Source: Streptomyces sp. CBMA152 (GTDB taxonomy: Bacteria > Actinomycetota > Actinomycetes > Streptomycetales > Streptomycetaceae). From it: 64,000 nt of DNA. The notes beneath the pieces were generated by a model that searched no databases, had not been told where the DNA came from, and saw only the letters and a list, made by a program, of their open reading frames with translations. The position numbers and the translations under genes were made by a program. Shown here piece after piece: positions 9,143 to 15,086 of the stretch (positions are counted from its first letter, which is position 1; each line of letters opens with the position of its first letter). The stretch spans positions 124,001 to 188,000 of the forward strand of contig NZ_MECJ01000004.1 of NCBI RefSeq assembly GCF_014596475.1, written 5' to 3'.

Positions 9143-9973
9143 TCAGGAACTCACGGTGCTGCTCAGCATCCGCTCGGCGACAGCCTCGATCGCCGACAGG
9201 CTCGGCAGGTGCACTTTGCCGAACTCGTGAGAGGTGGGCAGATTCACGGACTCGAAGGCGAAGGGGCGAAGCGCACCGCCCAGAATCCGCTGGGCCTGCT
9301 TTTTCCGTCCCGCGGCGCCGTTGCGGTACTCGTCGTTGCCGATGTAGAGCACGAGAACCGTCGATCCGTACCAGGCGTCGACCCGGAAGAGCGCGTCTGC
9401 GAGTGGATGCGTGCAGGCGTCCACGCCGGTCGCTCGCAGATTCGCCAGTACGTGCAGCTCGCGTAGGAACGAGTAGTAGGCGTTTCCTAAACGCCACTGG
9501 ATCGCGCTCTCGACGGCGTCTCGCCCTCCTCTGTGAGGCGCCAACTCATCGATGAGTCTCGCCTGTTCGTCGCCGAGCATCGCTCGGCCGATCGGATCCC
9601 GATTGATGAAGAGGACGAACTCGATCCACGTCGGCACGCGGCCGAGGGATTCGACGACGTGGTGGAACACATGACTGAAGGCGAACGGAGGGTTCCAGTC
9701 GTTCACCTCGGGGATCCGTGTCCCCTCGCTCTTGCGAATGTCGCCCAAGGCATGCCCGCCCCTGATGCGTGACGTGTCCCGACACACCTCGTCGATGTCG
9801 CGGGGGGTCAGCCGGTAGATCACCTCGGTGCGATGGCTCAACACGTGAGGTACGACCCGGTCCCGGTACCTGGGATTCGAGGTCCACGATTCGTACTCCA
9901 TGTCGGCTGCGGGCGTCGTGTTGAACAGCCTCAACACGTCTCCGGACGTAGTCTGCGTCGTCGGCCTCGTCAC
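9143..9973 (-). CDS. Unrecognised protein inside the restriction-modification locus
   Basis: A 276-aa protein that I cannot assign to a family. It is soluble, with no signal peptide or membrane segment. The middle, near residues 95-130, is rich in aromatic residues (FSHVFHHV, WIEFVLFI). A well-formed region near 175-235 contains YYSFLRELHVLANLR, then FRVDAWYG and LVLYIGNDEYRNG, then a basic GRKKQAQ. This resembles an alpha/beta core but has no clear catalytic signature. GTG 9973 is chosen because GGGAG lies nine bases upstream; TTG 9982 is also possible. It lies between the methylase and the NaeI-like nuclease and shares a divergent promoter region with the latter, so a role in that system is likely. 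Confidence 0.6.
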   Translation of the reverse strand: MTRPTTQTTSGDVLRLFNTTPAADMEYESWTSNPRYRDRVVPHVLSHRTEVIYRLTPRDIDEVCRDTSRIRGGHALGDIRKSEGTRIPEVNDWNPPFAFSHVFHHVVESLGRVPTWIEFVLFINRDPIGRAMLGDEQARLIDELAPHRGGRDAVESAIQWRLGNAYYSFLRELHVLANLRATGVDACTHPLADALFRVDAWYGSTVLVLYIGNDEYRNGAAGRKKQAQRILGGALRPFAFESVNLPTSHEFGKVHLPSLSAIEAVAERMLSSTVSS

Positions 9974-9988
9974 CTGGGCCAACTCCCT

Positions 9989-10023
9989 TCTAGTTCTTGT
10001 AGATGTGGAAGCGCCAAACTAGA
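9989..10023 (+). promoter_or_regulatory. Inverted repeat in divergent promoter region (operator candidate)
   Basis: TCTAGTT (9989-9995) and AACTAGA (10017-10023) form a perfect 7-bp inverted repeat with a 21-base gap. It lies between the divergent starts of the 276-aa protein and the NaeI-like endonuclease. The position suits a control-protein or repressor site; the AbrB-like protein of this island is one candidate binder, without direct evidence. Confidence 0.35.
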
Positions 10024-10090
10024 GGCACGGTATCGATCGGCACTGACGATGGCATGCCAATTCCTCTTCTTCGAGGGCCTACGAGTCGAC

Positions 10091-10102
10091 TACGGTAGGG
10101 CG
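10091..10102 (+). promoter_or_regulatory. Possible leaderless promoter of the NaeI-like gene
   Basis: TACGGT at 10091-10096 resembles a -10 element and ends six bases before the ATG at 10103. No ribosome binding site precedes that ATG. The spacing matches the candidate for the methylase gene, so nuclease and methylase may both be made from leaderless transcripts. Confidence 0.3.
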
Positions 10103-11080
10103 ATGATCAGCGCCTCGAACTCCTTCGATCGATTCGCGGAAGACGCTCCCGCTTCTCTCGATGCCGCCGCCGAGGAGGATCTCGACCTAGCGGCGGTCGC
10201 CGGGTGGTTTCAAGGTCAGCCACGAGTCGTCGAGCGATTCGGTGAGGCGCTGAGGCAGTCGATCGACGAGGTGCTCGATGGCCAGCGAACGGGCCGTTTC
10301 GATATAAACGAACTCGAAAAGACTGAAAAGACCTATTTGGGCACAAAGGTGGAGATCATCGTCCGGAGTGCGTTCGACCTCGGGCGGGGTGGCCCCATGG
10401 ACTACCGAATCGCCGGTCATGACGTCGACGCGAAGTGGACCAGCGGTGCCACGTGGACCATTCCACGCGAAGCCATGGGGCATCTGTGTCTGCTGATGTC
10501 CGCTGACGACTATCGTTCAGCCTTCCAGGTCGGGCTCGTGCGCATCACAGACGAGGTGCTGACGCTGAAACCCAACGGAGACGGTAAACGGGCGATCTCC
10601 TCCGCGGGAAAGAGCGCGATCCGCTGGCTGATCCCCAAAGCCGAGGGGGCCCTGCCCGTCAACGTTCTGCTCGACATACCCGTCGCAGACAGGGAAGCGA
10701 TCTTCCATGCTTCCGACGGATACCGCGGGAGCGGCAACGGAGGCCAGCTGCGAATCAACGAGCTGCTACGCCGTGCCCAAGGTCGGATCATCGATCGCAA
10801 CACGGCGCTGACCGTCGCCAGTCAGGACGACGGGCCCAAGCGGGTACGGGACGCGCGCAAGCTCCTGCGTCCCGAGGGCATCGTCGTTCTCGGCCATCAG
10901 AACGACCATCCTCGGATCGCGCGTGAGCTCGGTCTTCCGGTGCCCGCGAAGGGGACGTGGGTGGCGGTCCGACTCGCCATCGAGCCGCCAGGCGGCCTTC
11001 GCCCAGGCGTCGACGTTCAAGGAACCAGATACGTCATCGCTCAGAACGGCGACGTGCCCGCTGCGCCCGACGAGTACTGA
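10103..11080 (+). CDS. NaeI-family type II restriction endonuclease
   Basis: A 325-aa protein close in length to NaeI (317 aa) and recognisably homologous: DGQRTGRF, LEKTEKTYLGTKVEI, DYRIAGHDVDAKW and LRPEGIVVLGHQN all have direct counterparts in NaeI. NaeI is a type IIE enzyme that cuts GCCGGC and needs a second effector site. The nuclease residues appear kept: Glu84, Asp100, Asp109 and Lys111 align with Glu70, Asp86, Asp95 and Lys97 of NaeI as I recall them. Val57 occupies the place of NaeI Leu43, the residue whose change to lysine is known to give topoisomerase activity, so this should be a nuclease. The C-terminal half matches the effector-binding domain. The start at 10103 gives the NaeI-like length; ATG 10049 is possible. 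Confidence 0.9.
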   Translation: MISASNSFDRFAEDAPASLDAAAEEDLDLAAVAGWFQGQPRVVERFGEALRQSIDEVLDGQRTGRFDINELEKTEKTYLGTKVEIIVRSAFDLGRGGPMDYRIAGHDVDAKWTSGATWTIPREAMGHLCLLMSADDYRSAFQVGLVRITDEVLTLKPNGDGKRAISSAGKSAIRWLIPKAEGALPVNVLLDIPVADREAIFHASDGYRGSGNGGQLRINELLRRAQGRIIDRNTALTVASQDDGPKRVRDARKLLRPEGIVVLGHQNDHPRIARELGLPVPAKGTWVAVRLAIEPPGGLRPGVDVQGTRYVIAQNGDVPAAPDEY

Positions 11081-11091
11081 TCGCGGGAGCC

Positions 11092-11949
11092 CTACAGCGT
11101 GGCGAGGTAGCCGACGAGTTCGTCGTAGTCCCGCAGCCGCCGTTGGTCGATCATCCGGTGAAACGTCTCGCGCTGCTTCCGGTACCGTCGCTCGGCGAGG
11201 ACCTCGTCCACCGACGCGGTCAGCGCCGGAAGGTGCAGGTGGTAGACACAGTCGAGGTCTCCGAGTCCCATCCCCAGACGTCCCAACATGTAAGGGCGGG
11301 GTTCCATCGTGACGGCGGCGAAATGGGGCATCCGTCCCCGTCGCATGGCCGCCATCTTGGCCCCCTGCGTCCGGGGGTCCTGTAGCCGATCCGTTCGGAG
11401 CGACCACTTCAGGGAAAAGCCGGCAACGAGATGCGTCACCTCGGCGTCGCCATGGAGGTTAAGCGTGCGATGCGCCGCGACGTCGAGTCTGAGAGGCGAT
11501 TCATCCCACAAGAGATCCACCAGGGAACGGCGCCGTATGTCCAGGTCGTGCATCGCGCCCTGCAGATCTTGAAGCAGTTCTCGCGTGTCGACCGACATGT
11601 CCGAGTCTGATGCGAGGCGCTGAAGGGCGTGATCCACTTCGAGGGAGGCATCATCCGCCGCCAGATCGCGAGCTGCCTTCAGATGTGCATACTGTTCGAA
11701 GTCTTCCAAGCTCTGTTCAGGTTCGATGGCCAAGTGAGGTGCAACGGACGCCAACTGTGCGGAGAGATCTGCGACCATGGCCTTCGCCCACACCTTGTCG
11801 ACGTTCTTGACGGCTTCCTTCTCCAGAGGCACGCCGAGCTTCTCGAAGAACACACGCCCGAGCTCGACGGAGATCGGAGCGGAGGCGTCGCTTGTTGTGG
11901 GACGCCCGTCTCGAAATCCACAGAGATCGACCACGAATGGCGCTGGCAT
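11092..11949 (-). CDS. NgoMIV-family type II restriction endonuclease
   Basis: A 285-aa protein, almost exactly NgoMIV size (286 aa). The stretches FEQYAHLKAA, SLKWSLRTDR and RRGRMPHFAAVTMEPRP, and the late GDLDCVYHLHL, line up with NgoMIV. NgoMIV is a tetrameric type IIF enzyme cutting GCCGGC. The catalytic lysine is Lys181. Fourteen residues later, where NgoMIV has Glu201, this protein has Gln195, which may alter metal binding or mark a subfamily. ATG 11949 is preferred over longer versions because AGGGGACAGGAC precedes it and the length then matches the family. Its stop lies 11 bases from the stop of the NaeI-like gene, so the two nuclease genes converge. It is downstream of vsr and the AbrB-like gene in one probable operon. 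Confidence 0.85.
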   Translation of the reverse strand: MPAPFVVDLCGFRDGRPTTSDASAPISVELGRVFFEKLGVPLEKEAVKNVDKVWAKAMVADLSAQLASVAPHLAIEPEQSLEDFEQYAHLKAARDLAADDASLEVDHALQRLASDSDMSVDTRELLQDLQGAMHDLDIRRRSLVDLLWDESPLRLDVAAHRTLNLHGDAEVTHLVAGFSLKWSLRTDRLQDPRTQGAKMAAMRRGRMPHFAAVTMEPRPYMLGRLGMGLGDLDCVYHLHLPALTASVDEVLAERRYRKQRETFHRMIDQRRLRDYDELVGYLATL

Positions 11950-12064
11950 GTCCTGTCCCCTTGTCGTGGAGGCCGTCCGTCGGTGTCCGACGTTGTGAAA
12001 TCGCCGGTCGAAGAACCGGTGGCTGCGTCCCATGGCGGTGCAGCCGGTTCAGTCGATGTCGCTG

Positions 12065-12253
12065 TTACATGTGCCCACGTTCCAGGAGGTTGCGCACGGC
12101 GTCCTCGGCGCGCCGGAGCACGATCTTGCCGTCGCCGTCGCTGAAGGCTACGAGGTCGCTTCCCGGCGACAACCCGGCCTCGGCCAGAAGGCCGAGGGGG
12201 AGTTCGACACGTCCGGAGTCGTCGATCGTGATCTCGGCGGGTTCGCGAATCAT
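12065..12253 (-). CDS. AbrB/MazE-type DNA-binding protein
   Basis: A 62-aa swapped-hairpin (SpoVT/AbrB) protein. The conserved core DDSGRVELPLGLLAEAGL is followed by GSDLVAFSDGDGKIVLRR, covering most of the protein. Such proteins act either as transcription regulators or as antitoxins. No toxin partner is beside it: the gene lies 12 bases after vsr and 115 bases before the NgoMIV-like gene in the same direction. I infer it may act as a control protein for the restriction genes. Confidence 0.75.
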   Translation of the reverse strand: MIREPAEITIDDSGRVELPLGLLAEAGLSPGSDLVAFSDGDGKIVLRRAEDAVRNLLERGHM

Positions 12254-12265
12254 GGACAGATTCTG

Positions 12266-12727
12266 TCACTCATCGGCGGTTGCCTTCAGACGCCCCCTGT
12301 ACAGGTCTCGTACGCGAGCAGCGGCCGCGGTCGGATCCTCGTGTTCCCAGATGCGCAGGACTGTCCATCCGGCTTCTTCAAGGAGCCGGTCGGTCTGTCG
12401 ATCACGTTTGCGGTTCGTCTCGACCTTGGCCGACCAGTAGTCGGCGTTGGTCTTGGAGACCGTGTGATGGCTGGGACACCCGTGCCAGAAACAGCCATCG
12501 AGGAACACGGCCAATCGTGCTTTGGTGAACACTAGATCAGCGGTCCGTCTGACTGACGGGATCGGCCGGTAGGCGACTCGATAACGTAGGCCCAGGGCAT
12601 GGACCGCGTGCCGCAGGGCGAGTTCGGGCTTGGTGTCGCGCCCTTTGTTGGACTGCATGCTCCGTCGGGTACCGGGAGTGGAAGCCCAAGACACCGGCGG
12701 AATTTCACGGTGGGTGTTGTCGGTCAT
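12266..12727 (-). CDS. vsr: Very short patch repair endonuclease (Vsr)
   Basis: A 153-aa Vsr-family T:G mismatch nicking enzyme, which repairs mismatches made when 5-methylcytosine deaminates. Family marks are RRSMQSNKGRDTKPELALR near the N-terminus, ADLVFTKARLAVFLDGCFWHGCP in the centre (catalytic aspartate, plus Cys and His residues of the structural zinc site) and EAGWTVLRIWEHE near the end. ATG 12727 has GAGGGA six bases upstream. It is first of a three-gene minus-strand set with the AbrB-like and NgoMIV-like genes. Its presence supports cytosine-5 methylation by the nearby methylase. Confidence 0.9.
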   Translation of the reverse strand: MTDNTHREIPPVSWASTPGTRRSMQSNKGRDTKPELALRHAVHALGLRYRVAYRPIPSVRRTADLVFTKARLAVFLDGCFWHGCPSHHTVSKTNADYWSAKVETNRKRDRQTDRLLEEAGWTVLRIWEHEDPTAAAARVRDLYRGRLKATADE

Positions 12728-13132
12728 GTGATCCCTCACACAGGAGTATGCCACTGCGACTGGTGATCGCAGTTGGCTGTCGAACTCCCTCTGCAGCTGG
12801 CGTCCCTGACGCCTCATGCGAAGCAAGTCGACTCTACCGGGCGGGCGCGAAGGCCATCGCCCGTGCCAGAGGCCGAGCCGCTCCCCTCAGGACGGGACGA
12901 CGTCGCTGGGTTCCGCCGTACGAATCGGGGATCGCTGCACCTGCCGGCACGGCGGTCACCTGGGGTGCTCATTCCCTCTGGGCGACCTGGGGACCGGCCG
13001 TGTGCGCGATTGCTCCCCCCCCGGAGACGACCGGGTGCAGCAGCGGACATCACTGACCTGTACCGGGTTCATCAGGCCAATCGTCAAGAACGATCGCTTG
13101 ATGACTCAATCGGGGAGAGCGGTGGCGTGGGC
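12728..13132 (+). other. Intergenic stretch, no gene seen
   Basis: About 400 bases separate the defence island from the peptide operon. Several short open frames cross it, but none has a convincing ribosome site or recognisable protein. It must hold the vsr promoter and the end of the minus-strand operon. I see no clear terminator palindrome in it. Confidence 0.4.
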
Positions 13133-14041
13133 TCATGCGGAAGACAGGACTCCGAGCGCGTGCTGAGCTCGGCCGACGGCGTCGCGCAGGCGGTCATGAA
13201 GCGCGCTGTGGGAAAGGAAGTGGCATGCCTTATCCAGGTACAGACTGGCCGCGGCGAGATGGGTTCGCTGCTGGTGCAGGTAGGCGTTGAGGAATGCTTT
13301 CACCGGATCGTCGGTCGTTGTGACGGCGGCTTGGCTGTAGAGGATGGTCAGGGAGAAGGCCCAGCAGGCATGGAGGAAGCCGTAGACCGGGCGGCGGGTG
13401 CCGCGCCACGGAGAGTAGAAGGTGACGCCGTCCGGGAGGTGGATGCCATGGAGGGTGAGGGCGTCGTTGAGCCAGTTGTGGGCGGCTTCGTGGATGAGGT
13501 CGCGGGCGAGGATTTCGGGGTGGCCGGTGTAGTCGGTGAAGACGGTTCCGGGGAGACGGGTCAGGGCCCAGCTGTGGAGTGGTTCATCCAAGCCACGTCC
13601 GTCGAGTAGGCAGACGATCGGCGCGTGGTCGGTGAGCAGTGGGCCGAAGCCGAGCTGGGTGGCGGAGGCAGTTGCCGTGTGTACGAGGTCGCGGGTGTGG
13701 GCGGGTACTGGCGGGGCATCGGGAGCGATCAGGTAGTACTCGGTGTCGGAGATGTCCGAGCGGAGGCGGTCTTCCGGAGGCGGGGCGAGGAGCAGGTGGG
13801 AGCCGTCCGTGGGGTGCTGGAAGCAGCGTGAGGCGGCGCTGCGGTACCAGGTCAGTCGGTCGGCGTCCTTGGCTCGGGCGGCCTGTTCGGCGCCTTCGAG
13901 CAGGTGGTGGGCCAGGGCGTAGCCGTATGCAGTGGCGGGGAGTGGCCCGCCGAGAACGGACGCGATGCGTTCGGTTTGGCGCTGGCGGTGTGCTGCGAGG
14001 CCAGGCAGAGTGAAGAGGTCTTCGGTCGTTAGCGTGGTCAC
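13133..14041 (-). CDS. HExxH-motif protein, probable peptide beta-hydroxylase type
   Basis: A 302-aa protein with LIHEAAHNWLND, whose HEAAH falls at residues 184-188. Together with its position next to a radical SAM/SPASM enzyme and a short peptide gene, this points to the actinobacterial HEXXH-domain family. Members of that family use iron and 2-oxoglutarate to hydroxylate beta-carbons in RiPP peptides and accompany FxsB-like radical SAM enzymes. No signal peptide is seen. The N-terminal sequence DLFTLPGLAAH also fits family members. It is the last gene of the operon, starts at GTG 14041 and begins 66 bases after the peptide gene. A metallopeptidase role is the alternative. Confidence 0.7.
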   Translation of the reverse strand: MTTLTTEDLFTLPGLAAHRQRQTERIASVLGGPLPATAYGYALAHHLLEGAEQAARAKDADRLTWYRSAASRCFQHPTDGSHLLLAPPPEDRLRSDISDTEYYLIAPDAPPVPAHTRDLVHTATASATQLGFGPLLTDHAPIVCLLDGRGLDEPLHSWALTRLPGTVFTDYTGHPEILARDLIHEAAHNWLNDALTLHGIHLPDGVTFYSPWRGTRRPVYGFLHACWAFSLTILYSQAAVTTTDDPVKAFLNAYLHQQRTHLAAASLYLDKACHFLSHSALHDRLRDAVGRAQHALGVLSSA

Positions 14042-14107
14042 GGCGGAGTCCTTCTGGGCTGGTGGGCCCGGGGCTGGGCACGCCTGCCCGGCCCCGGACT
14101 CGGGTGA

Positions 14108-14269
14108 TCAGGGCTGGGGGGTCGCGTCTGGGTCGGTAGTGGTGGGGGCCGGGGAGCGCCATGTCTCGGTGGCTGCGTTGGAGGTGTGCGCGGTCATGCG
14201 GACTGGTTCGTTGTCGCGCAGGGTCTCGACGGCTTCGAGGAACTCCTCGAAGGGCTGGCCGGTGGTCAT
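14108..14269 (-). CDS. Candidate RiPP precursor peptide
   Basis: A 53-aa peptide with a strong ribosome site (AAGGAG eight bases before ATG 14269). The first half is acidic and amphipathic (FEEFLEAVETL, residues 7-17) and looks like a leader recognised by a maturase. The second half, after Arg24, is rich in Thr, Ser, Pro and Ala, has a single Trp (37), a single His (28) and no cysteine, and ends in Pro. It lies between a 2-oxoglutarate oxygenase gene and an HExxH gene, downstream of a radical SAM/SPASM gene in the same operon. I infer it is the substrate of these enzymes. It does not carry the FxSxx C-terminus of FxsA peptides, and I do not recognise its family. Confidence 0.6.
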   Translation of the reverse strand: MTTGQPFEEFLEAVETLRDNEPVRMTAHTSNAATETWRSPAPTTTDPDATPQP

Positions 14270-14369
14270 TGTTCTTCTCCTTGGGAGTGCTGGGCTTGGC
14301 TTGAGCTGTTGGTGCGTGTGGGCGGTTGGGGTGGTCGGCGGTGCTCGGATCGGCTGCATGGCTGGTGGC

Positions 14370-15086
14370 TCATTCCGCGATCAGCAGGGTGAGGAACTTG
14401 CGGACGCGCCCTGCGCGGACGGGCTCGGTGCCGTGGATGAGCTGGCTTCCGAAGAGCGTGAGTGTGCCGGGTGCCGGGGTGGTGGTCCATCGGGTGCGCG
14501 TCATGCTGCGGAACCACGACGATGACAAGTCCGTGCCGTCGTGGATGAAGCACATTCCGGGTGCGTAGCCCACGACGGCGGTGGTGCGGTCCAGGGTCCA
14601 GGCGCTGTCGCTGCCAGTGGTCTCTACGTAGAAGGCCCCTCCGGTGTACGTGGTGTCGAGAGTGACGGTGGCGGCGGCGACTTGGCGGGGGCTAATGAGG
14701 GGGTCGGGTGCGATGCCGTCGGCATGTGGGGTGACGTGCTGTCCGGGGCCGTACTCGAGGTAGATCCACGGGCGATGTCCTGTCACGGACGGCAGGGCCC
14801 GAGTGATCTTTGGGAGTGCGGCGCGGAGGGCGTTGTCGAGCAGGCCGGTGGCCTCGCTGGGGATGTCTGCCATTTCGATGCGGCCGACGGGCTCGTATAC
14901 CGCCTGAGCCTGAGCAGCGGTGTGCCCGGGGATCTCGTGGATGGTGGAGCGACGGTCCGTGCCGAAATGGCTGCGGCCGAGTTCGGAAGAGGGCTGGTCC
15001 ATCAGGCGGGCCAGTTCTTGCATCTCGTACGTGCTGAGGAAGTCCTCGACGGTGTGGATGCCCAGGGTCTCGGATATGTGAATCAT
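14370..15086 (-). CDS. 2-oxoglutarate/Fe(II)-dependent oxygenase
   Basis: A 238-aa cupin-fold oxygenase. The iron ligands are His121 and Asp123 in YGPGQHVTPHADG and His218 in SQLIHGTEPVR; the arginines just after the latter would hold 2-oxoglutarate. It would hydroxylate or otherwise oxidise a substrate, most simply the peptide encoded just downstream. The ATG overlaps the stop of the radical SAM gene, so the two are translationally coupled. A longer frame continuing upstream is open but overlaps the radical SAM gene and lacks support. The sequence is most like prolyl/aspartyl hydroxylase-type proteins, but the substrate cannot be told. Confidence 0.8.
   Translation of the reverse strand: MIHISETLGIHTVEDFLSTYEMQELARLMDQPSSELGRSHFGTDRRSTIHEIPGHTAAQAQAVYEPVGRIEMADIPSEATGLLDNALRAALPKITRALPSVTGHRPWIYLEYGPGQHVTPHADGIAPDPLISPRQVAAATVTLDTTYTGGAFYVETTGSDSAWTLDRTTAVVGYAPGMCFIHDGTDLSSSWFRSMTRTRWTTTPAPGTLTLFGSQLIHGTEPVRAGRVRKFLTLLIAE

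Noticed and set aside
9300..9450. PD-(D/E)xK nuclease site in the 276-aa protein (VDAW followed by LVLYIGN)
   Set aside because: The expected E/D-x-K after the second strand is missing, so a nuclease call is not supported.
10103..11080. Possible topoisomerase/ligase-like activity of the NaeI homologue
   Set aside because: NaeI gains topoisomerase activity when Leu43 becomes lysine; the corresponding residue here is valine, so a nuclease is expected.
12773..13609. Plus-strand open frame of 278 aa crossing the intergenic region and the HExxH gene
   Set aside because: No ribosome site or domain; most of it is antisense to the HExxH gene.
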